From positions 232,889 to 260,618 of the forward strand of contig BFEA01000192.1 in assembly GCA_003427395.1 (NCBI GenBank): a DNA stretch of 27,730 bases. Direction: 5' to 3'. Below are positions 1 through 9,549 of the stretch, one piece after another. Origin of the DNA: Chara braunii (taxonomy: Eukaryota; Streptophyta; Charophyceae; Charales; Characeae). A program made the translations under genes and the position numbers. The notes below the pieces were generated by a model that saw only the letters and a list, made by a program, of their open reading frames with translations, searched no databases and was not told where the DNA came from. Within the stretch, counting starts at the first letter, position 1. Every line of letters begins with the position of its first letter.

Positions 1-68
1 TCCACCTTTTCGGTTTTTTATTTTTTATAATTCTAAAAAAATATCATTTTCCCCAAAAAAAAATATGT

Positions 69-97
69 GGTTGTAGGGATTAAAAATCCCTACAACC
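69..97. repeat. Perfect 13-bp hairpin
   Basis: The 13-base arms at 69-81 and 85-97 are perfectly complementary around a 3-base AAA loop. It lies just before a (TA)n tract and has no recognisable gene context. It belongs to the style of short tight hairpins seen elsewhere in the window. Function is unknown. Confidence 0.8.
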
Positions 98-99
98 CC

Positions 100-136
100 A
101 TATATATATATATATATACACATATATATGTATATT
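100..136. repeat. (TA)n simple repeat
   Basis: An alternating TA run with CA and GT interruptions. It is a low-complexity microsatellite with no promoter assignment attempted. Confidence 0.9.
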
Positions 137-165
137 CTTTACCCATTATTCAATTCAGGAAAAAA

Positions 166-513
166 ATGGTAAATTCTCGTCCGCGGCGTGGACCAGGTCG
201 GCCGCAGACGCAGCCGTATATACGGCCGTCATTCGAGCTGGACCCCGCAGTTGCGTCCGCGGCTGTTTCATAGGATCACATTACTCAATCTTTCGAACAG
301 ACAAAAGGATAACATAAGGGCTTGCTACAATTGTCATCCACATGATCACAATCTCGCCATCCCAGTTCAGCGAGTCAGACTAGTTCAAGTCGGCTGATAC
401 TCACAAGGCAGGTCCGGCAACTGCAACCGATCAAACGAGTGGAACACGAAATTTTTATTAATGCCAACAGTCTGAGTATAGAGAGAAGCCTTCTGCTCTA
501 GCTGTGTAAATCA
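166..513 (+). pseudogene. Possible N-terminal fragment of the module-repeat ORF
   Basis: An ATG at 166 follows an A-rich leader. It opens a frame beginning with a short basic RPRRGPGRPQ stretch that resembles an AT-hook core. The frame meets a TAG at 271-273, then runs on through a Ser/Gln/Arg-rich stretch with further stops to about 513. I place it here because the same strand carries a long decayed coding region from 921 onward. No conserved domain is recognisable, and the link to the downstream modules is inference. It could equally be unrelated non-coding DNA. Confidence 0.25.
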
Positions 514-519
514 CTAAAG

Positions 520-920
520 CTATCTACAGCCTACTCTACTCACCGACTAATTGGTATGTGAACGGAATCATGAGAGAAAATAAGATTTTAGTGGTGAAGT
601 GCAGGCTGAACCGGGACAAGAGAGAGGGATGGGAAGGAGCATGCTTGCATATGGAAATGTACCGGCAGGCTCAGAGAGAACACGCAGTCTAGTTAACTGG
701 TAAAAAGGAATTTGTCGAATATGTATTTTATTTTTATGACTATAATTACATATTACACAACATTGGTTCATTGCTAGAAACTGTGGAGCAGGCCAGGGCG
801 AGACTAGGGTGAACATAAAGGTGCCCAAACTTACCTGCGTCCCAATCAACAAAAGTCACTCAACAATCTACAAAGAGTGTCTCTCAATGATTTGAAGTTT
901 TCGTAACGTTTTGGTGCCAA
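520..920. other. No feature seen
   Basis: Mixed-composition DNA without a convincing ORF, repeat or hairpin array on either strand. A minus-strand open stretch at 568-852 has no recognisable protein character. Confidence 0.5.
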
Positions 921-1696
921 GTGATCAGTACTCGGGAATTCTCAACTCGATTAACATTTGATCGACCCTCAACCAACATTCAATCAACATTCAGTCGTTT
1001 GAGTTACTTGAGCCTTCCAGTCAGAGTCAATCAGCAATCAATCATTCCTTCGCTTGCCACGTCAAATATCACCCAGACATTACTCTCGTTAAAAAACAAA
1101 AGAGATCAGTTTCAAAACCAGTATCCACCCATGAGTGTAGTTCACTTATCTCCATTTAGTAAATCAGTTATGACCAATCTGAACAGAATTGCTTCAAGAG
1201 ATGCCTTTCAGTATCAGTATGTCAGTGCAACTGGCTTCAAGCGAGCAGAACTATCTATCTTTGTAGTCCACACTTAGTTCGCAGGAGGTGTCATCCATGA
1301 CTTGAGGGTCTACTTGAAGAAGAGCAAGGAAACTCATGAGCACTTTGACTCGGTCTGGATCATAGCTGCCAGACATCTTGAGGAGAGAGAGAGAGGGAGT
1401 TTGATGAGAGGGGTACTAAGCTGACCCGCATCTTCGGACCCAAACTCTACTCCGATTATCCCAAGCCTCCATTACCTTTCATCCTTATAGACAACTCTTG
1501 CTGGGGTGACTTGGTTGATTTGACCAAGAGGTACATTTCGCCTGCAGCTTTTGATTATGAGGCGGTGACCGAGCCGTCGGAGTTTCAGCATCTCAGACGA
1601 GGGATTTTCTCTCAGCCATATCTTCCTACCCTATGGGAGGAATTTTGTGCTATGGTTGACTTTCGTATTATGGGACTTGGAAGGAAATGCTCATAA
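921..1696 (+). pseudogene. Module-repeat ORF, copy 1 (decayed)
   Basis: An open frame from 921 to 1277 (118 codons) leads into the first copy of the module. The copy starts with a Ser/Asn-rich approach (MTNLNRIASRDAF), then the aromatic YQY stretch at about 1206, a beta-like hydrophobic run, and after a TAG at 1275-1277 the motif DLRVYLKK. The frame breaks near 1410. Reading resumes in another frame with the KPPLP signature followed by NSCWGDLVDL (about 1465-1520), then runs to a stop at 1694-1696. The order matches the other four copies: aromatic start, D-I/L-x-V-Y-x-K, charged helix, P-x-PPLP, N-x-W. The family is not recognised. It is clearly a pseudogene. Confidence 0.6.
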
Positions 1697-1699
1697 CTA

Positions 1700-2094
1700 G
1701 CAGGCTTAAGGTGGCTCTACGTCGAAAGACCACAACCTCAGAGGGTTCGTAGACTTGGCCGGAAGCACAAGAAACATGCAGCAAATATAGAGATTGAGTG
1801 TGAGATTCAGAGGGATGAGTGAGGACTCTTGACTGTGGTTGGCAATCCTCTCTACAAGTGTGCTTTCTGAAATTATTGTGAGTTCTCATTCTTCCCTCAT
1901 TTAACCTTGTCTTTGCTCGAGTCAGTCAGTCTTGCATCATCTACATTGCCTTGCTTGATGATTATGCTCTCTGATGATTCTGTCACAGTTCTCAAAATTA
2001 GTAAATTGGCAAAATTGAAGCATGCATGACAAACCAGGGTATTATGATTATTATTTGTATGATTTTTGTTGTTCCGAATCAAAATAAAAAATTC
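1700..2094. other. Residual decayed sequence between module copies
   Basis: Short plus-strand open pieces continue to about 1875 (basic, Thr-rich) but carry several stops. A GTGAGT that could be a splice donor lies near 1878, but no matching acceptor could be assigned with confidence. The rest is AT-rich and featureless. Confidence 0.35.
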
Positions 2095-2340
2095 CTAAGA
2101 CCGGGGACCGGCGAAGACCGCAATAAAAGGGTCTCGCTCGAAGTCGAACGTACACAACAGGAAGAGATTGAGTTTAATTAATTTATTTTATTTATTGCGA
2201 ACAACATCCAAAATCCTGCGTGACAGCCTGTTGGCTTTCTGGTTGCCCGGAGGGGCTCGACTGGAAAAAGTGCGACAAAAATGGTGTCGTCGTCGAGGAT
2301 ATGAAAAATTTTCGTGTCCGGAACGGGCTTAGGTCAGTAA
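2095..2340. repeat. Hairpin-rich insertion within the module ORF
   Basis: This GC-richer block interrupts the module array: copies 1 and 2 are about 1.47 kb apart, whereas intact neighbours are 480 bp apart. It contains successive short inverted repeats: CCGG/CCGG at 2101-2111, AGCC/GGCT at 2225-2236, GCCC/GGGC at 2245-2256, CGACA/TGTCG at 2273-2289, and CTCGAC/GTCGAG enclosing the last one at 2256-2297. The composition differs sharply from the AT-rich flanks, which suggests inserted DNA. Its exact borders are not defined. Confidence 0.5.
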
Positions 2341-2619
2341 CAACTTTGAGCCTTTGATTAGGTCATGAGAACTGTTGACAATGCCTGAATTTTCAGATTG
2401 ATTTTGACATTTTGAGTGAGTCTTTATTTTATTGAAAGTTTTCAGTCACTAACTGAGTCTTATCTCTGTATGTGTGAGGTACCACACTGAACCGGAGGAG
2501 GAGACTAACATTATTTATTGGAGAGGGTCAGGCTTGATCACATGTATGCCTTATGAGCCCCTGATGTCCTTGAAGAACTAAGAAAGAAGAGAACGACTTA
2601 GAGAGTAAGAGAGTCCATT
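2341..2619. other. No gene seen between the hairpin block and module copy 2
   Basis: AT-rich sequence with several stops in every plus frame. Nothing recognisable; it may be the rest of the insertion or decayed coding DNA. Confidence 0.4.
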
Positions 2620-3014
2620 AAGAATGCTAACTGCTGAATCACTGAAAGAGCTCTCAAATTTACTATTAAAGGGGTATTTCCCTATCAGTATGAGTATTGT
2701 TGGGTTTACCACTATGGTAGTTCGACCATCTGTGTAGTACTGACTCACTTCTTGGAGGGAGATATCTATGATATTCGTCCCTACGTCAAGAAGGGAGACT
2801 GCAACGATGGTGAGATCTTTAATTGGTTATGGAAAATTGTTGTTCAGTCTATCTACGATGAAAAGACAGATCTAATCAAATGAAAGAAGAAAGTGGAGTG
2901 GGGGTTAATGCCTATAACTTATAAGATAATTCCAACTCCTCTTATTCCTGAGAGCTACCGTAACGGAAGTAACTGGTTGCCAGTAATTAACATGGTACTG
3001 AGATGGACAAAATG
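2620..3014 (+). pseudogene. Module-repeat ORF, copy 2 (decayed)
   Basis: The frame gives GVFPYQYEYCW (aromatic start, Phe codon at 2677-2679), then THFLEGDIYDIRPYVKKGD, a tryptophan-rich helix, YDEKTDLIK, a TGA at 2881-2883, and after it IPTPLIPESYRNGSNWL (the PxP / N-x-W signature), ending at a TGA at 3013-3015. A single internal stop separates the two halves, so this is the best-preserved view of the module's full length (about 110 residues of core). The Phe codon is 481 bp upstream of the equivalent codon in copy 3. The family is not recognised. Confidence 0.65.
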
Positions 3015-3079
3015 AGAAGGCAGTCATGAGAACAAGAGAAACTTCAGCAGAGGAAATCGGACAGAGACGACTGGAATTT

Positions 3080-3511
3080 GGCAGAGGTTCAGGTCCGAGC
3101 AAGGAGAACGGCAAGTGCCTCCTCAGATCACTGAACACTATAGGTGAGAAAGAGGTGTTCCCATACAAGATTGTCAAGTATGAGATGGTCGAGAGTGGAT
3201 GAAAGCAGAAACGGTTGTATATCCTGACATTCTACTTTACAGACTTGGACATATATGAGGTAAAGATCTATGTTCGTAAAGAGATAACTGCTGACGGTGC
3301 CTATGAGAGATGTTGGGGATTTGTTGAGGAAGTTTTACTGAAAGAGAAAGAAAGACTTGAGAAAGAAAATAAGTGTTTCATTGAATCTACTCGGTTTGTC
3401 GTCTTTGAGGGATTCCCAACTCCTCCTTTACCTGATATTTTGTCAAAAAACAACTGGTGTATTGTGATTGAGTTTGCATTTAAAGTGAGAAGAGACCAAA
3501 GACACAAATGA
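3080..3511 (+). pseudogene. Module-repeat ORF, copy 3 (decayed)
   Basis: A linker (LLRSLNTIGEKE) leads to VFPYKIVKYE (Phe codon 3158-3160). After a TGA at 3200-3202 follow LYILTFYFTDLDIYEVKIY, a Cys-Trp pair, a Lys/Glu-rich helix (KEKERLEKENK), then the FEGFPTPPLPDILSKNNW signature and a hydrophobic end, stopping at 3509-3511. From about 3203 the frame is open for over 100 codons. It is similar to copies 2 and 4 throughout, with conserved PTPPLP and NNW. It looks like a small alpha/beta domain, but no known fold can be assigned. Confidence 0.65.
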
Positions 3512-3559
3512 GTTAATCGTACGTACCTTTAAAAGTGAAACCCTAGATTAGGTTGGGAG

Positions 3560-3948
3560 GTGAATATAGGAAGTTGAGTAAGGAAGATTCTGATAAACTG
3601 CTTAATTCCCTTAATTCTATAACAAAGAGAGCGGTGATTCCTTACGAAATCGTGAGGTATGAGACATTAAAGAATCAGGGATGAAAACTTGATAGTCACG
3701 GTATGTATGTTCTTACCTATTATTTTATTTACCTTGATGAATTTGACATTGGGACCTACGTGTCACGATATAGGTTTGGGGAGTGTAGGAGTGGTCGATG
3801 TTGGCAACGAGCGTCAGATATAGTGTATGATGAAAAAAGAAGGCTTGAACGAGTAGGGGAGAGCTTCTCTTGGAGTACTTACGTCAGACCTTTTACTGGG
3901 ATGCCATCTCCACCTGTTGAAGGGCTTATGTTCGGAAGGAATAATTAA
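3560..3948 (+). pseudogene. Module-repeat ORF, copy 4 (decayed)
   Basis: The linker LLNSLNSITKRA precedes VIPYEIVRYE (Ile codon 3637-3639, 479 bp from the copy 3 equivalent). A TGA at 3681-3683 is followed by MYVLTYYFIYLDEFDIGTY, a Cys-Trp helix, DEKRRLERVGESFSW, and FTGMPSPPVEGLMFGRNN, stopping at 3946-3948. It is highly similar to copy 3 in both order and residues (Y-x-LT-x-YF, RLE, P-x-PP, NN). The stop falls at the position where copy 3 has its NNW. Confidence 0.65.
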
Positions 3949-4039
3949 TCAGTCATGATAAATTTTATAGGAAGGCGAGAAAGGCTTAAGAAGAGTACTC
4001 TCAACAGTAAGAATAATTGTTGTGAGAGATAGACTTTAT

Positions 4040-4499
4040 GAAGTAATTGGATCTAATAATCCCTTTGTAATCCTGAGATACGAGACTTGTGTAAAAGAAG
4101 GAATAATATTTCACATTCCGGTAGTCAAGTTCCTCAACACAAGGAGCTTGGATGTTAAGGATTTATGCTCCGATATGCCTAGAGACGGGAGTTGATTATT
4201 TGGAATGCCGGTTGGGGGTTTATATCAGTCTTATAAGGACAAAAGAGTGGCTAAAAAAATTACAGAGGAAAGTAACTTGGGGAGAAGGAATAAGGCAATT
4301 TGAGAGACTCCCTACTTTTTTGACTACTGATGGTTTTGACGACAGGAGAGACTGGATGTCTGTTCTGGAAGCCATTGTCATAGTAGGTAATGCAAGGGAG
4401 AGTTACTCCGTAGTGATGACAAAGTCCTTACTCCTAAATACTTTTGAACATCAGTTCGAGGTCCCAGACTATATTCATCATGAGATCTACCTCTCCTGA
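4040..4499 (+). pseudogene. Module-repeat ORF, copy 5 (divergent, decayed)
   Basis: The start NPFVILRYE (Asn codon 4058-4060) matches the aromatic start of the other copies. A frame change near 4140 leads into a 115-codon open stretch (4152-4499). This aligns in order with copy 3: LRIYAPI for the DIxxY strand, RTKEWLKKLQRK for the charged helix, FERLPTF for the FxGxPxPP turn, and DRRDWMSVLEAIVIV for the NNW plus hydrophobic strand. The Pro-rich signature is weakened, so this is the most diverged copy. The spacing from copy 4 is 421 bp. Confidence 0.5.
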
Positions 4500-4520
4500 T
4501 ACTGTTCATGATGCTCGATA

Positions 4521-5081
4521 ATGCCTGGTACAGTTAAGCAGCTAACATTCGGGGTTGTATTGGAAGGTAGAGTTGTTAAGACAGAAAGGGTTCTTCAGAT
4601 CTCAGACAGAAATCTCTCTACTTTAGATGAACTTGAGTTTTTGTAACCTTTCTTTGATCGGATGAGAGATTCTGCTTTGAGAGTCGTCATTGACCAGACT
4701 GAGATCAGCTACTTACTGAAGGTGGTAAAAATGAAAATTACTGAGAGAATATTATATCACTCTTCTAGAGAACGAGTCTCTTTTGCCAGAAGAATCAACA
4801 GCGATTTGTATGCAATGCAATTTGACTATGACATTATAGACCTGACACGATACTTTATGATTCGTGGTACTGTAAAAGGGTATAAGAGAAGATTGAGTAG
4901 GGATGATAAAAGAGAACTGATTGAATATTATATTGGAAGACTGAGAAGAATTGCGTTGCCTATGATCACCACCCAGTGTATTATTGCCTACACTCTCCAT
5001 ATACAAAACTCTCAAGGGGTAGAGCAAACAAGGGAAGAGAGAAACGAGTCTGTATCCCTTGCAAAAAGAGTAAGAGATTGA
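4521..5081 (+). pseudogene. C-terminal segment of the module-repeat ORF
   Basis: One frame runs from an ATG at 4521 to a TGA at 5079-5081, broken only by a TAA at 4644-4646. The product of about 186 residues is basic and helical, with runs such as KMKITERILYH and GYKRRLSRDDKRELIEYYIG. I do not recognise it. It follows module copy 5 directly and lies about 60 bp before the gag start, so it may be the end of the same ancient polyprotein or a separate ORF. A sixth, very diverged module cannot be excluded. Confidence 0.45.
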
Positions 5082-5144
5082 AAAATAAGAAAGAGGAGGA
5101 CAAAAGTGACAGAAAGAGAGGTAAGTGAGTATCAGGGAAAATTT

Positions 5145-6183
5145 ATGGTCCAAAAGGCAGGACGGAGGAGACCCAACTCTTCCGCGGGGACTAACGAAGA
5201 GGCTCTGGTTGGTGTCATACGAGAACTAGTCGAGAGAGTTGACACAATAAAAGGAGGGTCGGATATTGCAAGAGCAAAGAGGCTAGATAAGAGGATTCCT
5301 TGCTTCAGAGGACCTCAAGTAAATGATTTCTTGGATGTGTATAAATTATTCGGGCTCGGTTATGATTGGACAGACAAACAACGACTCTGACACCTTTTGT
5401 CTTATTGTGACACTGATTCGAGGTTGGTTGTTCAAGAGTTGATGGAAGGGCTACAACATGGGAAGAGGTCAAAGAGAGGATGAAAAGGAAATTTGAGAAA
5501 GACTTTGTTCCAACCACTACCAAGGACGTACTCAACATCAGAAGAGCTAAGTATGACACCTTCAATGTCTTCCTTCAAACTTTTATCAAAACAGCCAGGA
5601 GAATCCCATATTTGGACGAGGCTCAAAGATGTCATATTTTTCTGACTAATTTAAAAAAAAATGAGAGACAGACTGTTCTCAATCAAGCTTAGCACTACCC
5701 TCTCAGATGAGATGAAATGGTGGCAATAGTTAGAATTCTGCCTACAGTCTCGCACAAGAAGTGGTCACTGGATCAGATTAGTACACTGCCTAAAGACTGG
5801 GAGACTGAGAATGGTATTAACAGATGGAACAATTTGAGTGCATAAAATCTTATTCAACGAGTTATGGCCATTACATGCCTGCTAACCATGTCACTGATGA
5901 AAAAGGGAAGAAGAAGGCTGAAAGTGAAGATAAAGATAATGATGATGATAATGATGGTTATGGTAAGAGAGGAAATTCCTCCAAGTCAAGAAAGAACAGA
6001 GAGAATGGTGGAAAAGAGAACAGAGAGAGACGAAAGTATGATGAACGTCCAAGGAAGAGTTTTGTCTGTTATTATTGTGGTGAGGGAGGTCATACTTCCA
6101 CCTACTGTAAACCCTTAGAGGAGGATGTGAAAAGTGGGGTGGTGAAGAAGGATGCAATGAGTCATGTTTTTGACTTATTATGA
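5145..6183 (+). pseudogene. gag: Gag of retroelement A, with CCHC zinc knuckle (decayed)
   Basis: Retrotransposon capsid/nucleocapsid remnant. The likely start is the ATG at 5145 (MVQKAGRRRP). The capsid-type stretch PCFRGPQVNDFLDVYKLF, followed by a W and an R/L-rich helix, lies at about 5298-5390. A TGA at 5388-5390 and a frameshift near 5459 follow, and the sequence resumes with WEEVKERMKRKFEKDF (about 5460-5510) and ARRIPYLDEAQRCHIFL. A further stop (5690-5692) and frame change lead to a Lys/Asp/Arg-rich linker and a classical C-x2-C-x4-H-x4-C knuckle at 6067-6108 (CYYCGEGGHTSTYC). The frame ends at 6181-6183. No protease or polymerase follows in this element before the next gag starts at 6407, so it is truncated or interrupted. 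The capsid assignment rests on motif order; the knuckle is unambiguous. Confidence 0.75.
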
Positions 6184-6406
6184 AATTAATGATGGTTAAA
6201 GTTTAGGATCCCTTTAGAGTGTGAATGTCGTGTAGTGAGGACAAAACTTACCTAAGTGGGCCAAGATAAGAGAGTTGCAATATCAGTAAGGTTATTTTAT
6301 GAAATATGAATATGTACGAAGTAAGGTCAGTATTATGACAATTCGGTATGTTGAATGAAGTGTTGCCCTTTCTTAACAAGAAGTTTGAATAAAGAGATCG
6401 ACAGAG
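6184..6406. other. Spacer between retroelements A and B
   Basis: Short AT-rich stretch without a coding frame. It is where an LTR/primer-binding site of element B or the broken end of element A would be expected, but I could not identify either by eye. Confidence 0.4.
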
Positions 6407-7837
6407 ATGCCAGAAGGCAACGTCGATGGGGTGGGAAACAAGTTGACGATTGATGATTTAGTCGAGACCTTGGACAAACGAGATTTAATGCGAGGCAATG
6501 TTCCCAAAGTTGAAACTTTCCTGTTTAGAGAGGAACGGGTTTCCGATTGGATGGAGTTGGTTGAGAAGGCAATGGTAGGTATGGCGGATGCGGTAAAATT
6601 ACAGCGCATCTGAAAGTACGTATACCACGGTCTTCACAAGGAGGTGAACAACGTTATAGCGATGACACATGATAGTTGGGACAAATTTAAAGATGGAATG
6701 TAAAAGAAGTTTGGGTTGGGGTATGATCTACTTACGGTGGCTGGTTTGGAGGCAATGAACAGAAACGACTATACCACCGTCGAAGCCCTTGCTGAAGAAT
6801 ATAAGAAGAAGGCAAGGAAACTCCAAGGATTTTGGAAGAAGAGCAGTGCGCTATCTTCCTTGGGTTGTTTAACGCATCTGAGGCTTAGGAGTTGACAAAA
6901 GGAGGTGGGGGTTGTGAAAAACTTACCTGAGCCACGATCGACAAGGGGGTAGAGGAGGGCGACATGAACCAAGTCCATCAATTTCAGATGCGCCACCATA
7001 GGCGAAAAAGGAAGGAGCGTGATGGAGTCGTTATAGGGACTCCGGGGGTAAAAAAGATTATTACTCGCAGAATTGGGTTATAGAAAGGACTAGGTGGTGC
7101 AGAAGAAAGTGGTGACCACTGTCCAAGGAAGAGGTAAGGAGCAAGTTATAGAGGAGGTTGGGAAGGAGGACTATGACGATGAAGAAATGGTGCCCCAACA
7201 CCTTCTGAAGGCGCAATGAAAGCAGCGCAACTGAGCGCAAGGCAGACAAGGCTCCGGAAAGGGGCAAGCGCCCCAAGCATTGACAGTAGCCCCACCTAGT
7301 GCAGCAACGACATCAAGTAGCATAGGGCCTTCGCAAGCGGGACCGCCACAATATGGACAATGGTCGTCCTATGGACTGATGGGGCCATGGCCTGTGTTTG
7401 ACCACTATGTGCCATGGGGAGTGGGTGGTCAAGTTTCGCCTAGCCAGACAGTGTCTTATTCGGGGCCACAAGCAAGTACGGCGCCGCCAAGTTACCGGCC
7501 GACGCAGGCCCAACCAATGGCACCACCTCCACTGTCCATTCAGCAAAGCTCGCAGGCTAGTGTGGCAGGAGGAGGGAACCAAGAGCAAGGCAACCAAGGA
7601 AATGGGGGTCGAGGTCAAGGAGGCCGAGGTGGCGGAAGAGGACGAGGCAGGAATGGTGGGGGCCGAGGTGGTCGGTGGAATGGCCAAGATGACTAGGAAG
7701 GGGATCAAGAGTATGGGAGACCTCGCTTCGATTGGCGGAACACTACTTGTCGATATTGTGACAAAATCGGTCACACTTTGCGTTTCTGCCAAAAGAGGCG
7801 AGATGATGAGACAAATGGACTATCTCCTCAAACATAG
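6407..7837 (+). pseudogene. gag: Gag of element B, RGG-rich with CCHC knuckle (decayed)
   Basis: Starts at the ATG at 6407. The capsid-like part contains VETFLFREERVSDWMELVE and, after a TGA at 6611-6613, YVYHGLHKEVNNVI, then SWDKFKDGM, a TAA (6701-6703), and KKFGLGYD followed by an EEYKKKARKL helix. The frame is lost near 6900 and recovered from about 7109. From 7280 a Pro/Gln/Ser-rich stretch passes into an RGG-rich box (about 7600-7675), typical of RNA-binding nucleocapsids. After a TAG at 7694-7696 comes the knuckle C-x2-C-x4-H-x4-C at 7748-7789 (CRYCDKIGHTLRFC). The frame stops at 7835-7837. Non-functional because of at least four stops. Confidence 0.8.
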
Positions 7838-8800
7838 ACGACGATATATATGATCAATTTGGGAGTACATTGACCCAAAAATCACAGGCGAGGCGAGGAA
7901 AGAGACCGTTAGGTGGGCAGCGGGGTGACCAACCATATTCAGGCTCTGGCAGGAGAAGGAAGACCCGTCTATAAGGGTGGAAAAGGTAAAAGAAAATGAA
8001 GAGGTGACCCATCGACTACCGGTGGGGGTCATAAAGGAGGAACCTATAATCATTAAGTCAGACGACGAGGGCTCAGAAAGTGAGATGAAGTTCGCATCAT
8101 TCCTCCTAGGCAAGATGGAGGACTTGTGAGGGAAGATGGGAAGGTACCAGCAGAAGCTGGTAGAGATATGCAAAGAAGCAAAGTTGCAAAGGTGTGGAAG
8201 GTCGATCTCCCCAAGGTCTTCCTTTATGAGTCTGGGTCTGAGTCGGTACCGACGAGGCAAGGGTATCATGGGGTTGCAACGGTGGGGTCAGCGCCTAGGT
8301 CTGGTACGACCTTTAGGCCCCCTACATTGCATGGAAGGGTACCACGAGCGGCCAAGACCATTGGGCAGAGTAAGGCGAGCGCCGGTCAGGAGCCTCATTG
8401 AAATGAGTTTGAGAAGGAGCGAAGAAAAAAAACAATTGAAATTCAAGAGGATGATGATGAAGACGAGGAGGATGAGAGGCTCCACCTCGAAGAAGATCGG
8501 CGAGCGGAGCAAAAGGTTAAGAAAAGAGGAGTCAAGGAAGAGGCCGAACCAATTCTGCGTGATAGCGTGCCAAAGAAGAAGAAGTATGTGGTTCGGTTGG
8601 AAGAAGGCTTTGATGTAGAGAGAATGGTGGATAGGTTGCTTGAAGGTCACAATGACCTCATGAACCTGAAAGACATCCTGACTTCTATTCCAATCCACCG
8701 TGATGGGTTAAAGGTAAGGCTTTCGCGACAGTTAGTGCCAAATGTCCATCTCAGTACGATTTAGCTAAAGGAAGCAGACTGGACAGAAACGGGGACAAAG
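7838..8800 (+). pseudogene. Gag-protease linker of element B (decayed)
   Basis: Shortly after the knuckle, another plus frame gives EYIDPKITGEARKETVRW and FRLWQEKEDPSI, then an acidic Ser/Glu stretch and KMEDL, with stops near 7927 and 8127. Further basic and Glu-rich pieces follow in changing frames (8136-8618, 8567-8764). No known domain is present. This is the expected linker between nucleocapsid and protease, which is long and charged in many plant Ty3/gypsy elements. Frames shift several times, so it is not translatable as one protein. Confidence 0.5.
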
Positions 8801-9110
8801 ATGGACTGGAAGTGCGTAGCATGCGGGTTGGTGAATATGATGGTGAAAGGTTCCAAGTGTACCGCAATGGTGGATACGGGCGCGGATATGAGCATTATCA
8901 GGGAGATGGATGCAATTGAACTAGGTATGAATATACACCACTCAGATTGCGGCATCCTGCATGTGCCAATTGCAAGGCAGTGTTTTGTGGGACTACTTTG
9001 GATGTGGTCATCGAAGTTGACAAAGTAAAGGCGAGGACTTGTTTCTTCATTATGTCGGAGGTGGGTCATCCCATTCTGCTTGGAAGATCGTTCCTGTGCA
9101 GATTGAAACT
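8801..9110 (+). pseudogene. Retropepsin-like aspartic protease of element B (decayed)
   Basis: Aspartic protease that would process the gag-pol polyprotein. The frame from 8801 contains the active-site triad in AMVDTGADMSII (DTGA codons 8873-8884). A frameshift near 8990 moves the rest into another frame, which carries the flap-to-C-terminal part with the hallmark HPILLGRSFL (about 9067-9097) before a TAA at about 9112. The catalytic Asp-Thr-Gly is intact, but the frameshift prevents a full-length enzyme. Identification is by the DTG-A-x-S and I-L-G-R pairing. Confidence 0.85.
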
Positions 9111-9549
9111 TTAATTTTCAACAAGCACGATGAGACGATGTTACTGCTCTTGTGTGATTCAGCCTATGGAAATTATGAGGTCATCACTTGCCGAAACACG
9201 GGATCCAGGAGTGTGTGGAACCGGCCTAATCCTGGCTCGTTTACTATTGAAGAGTCAGAGAACGCGCGGCTAAGGTTTTTGGAAGAGTCGAAGGAGGAAG
9301 AAACGGTCAAGGTGCTGTTGCTTAACCTAACTGATGTAAATAGGGCCATGGAAATGGTGGTAGCACACGACATGGCGGACCCTGAGGCAATCAAGGCCTT
9401 GAGGGAGCAAGTGTTGAAGAAGTCTTAAGTGGGAGAAGTGGAGTTGATTTATCGGCTTACAGGAGGGAGGAGAGATCCTGTGGTGGCACAGGCGCAGACT
9501 CTAAACCGACCTTTTTTAGGGGACGACTCAAGCAGGGTTCCCAAAGGCG
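9111..9549 (+). pseudogene. Protease-RT connector of element B (decayed)
   Basis: One frame is open from 9039 to 9428 and reads IETLIFNKHDETM, then an acidic Glu-rich stretch (LEESKEEETVKVLL) and an Ala/Met-rich helix, ending with a TAA at 9426-9428. It continues in a short piece to 9638 containing FLGDDSSRVPK. This is the usual connector between protease and RT in the family, and no enzymatic motif is expected in it. Confidence 0.55.

Noticed and set aside
166-210. AT-hook gene from the RPRRGPGRPQ stretch
   Set aside because: A single short basic motif followed by stops is not enough to call a DNA-binding gene.
1878-2640. Intron between module copies 1 and 2
   Set aside because: A GTGAGT donor is visible, but no convincing acceptor or branch site and frames on both sides are already broken. 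An insertion explains it as well.
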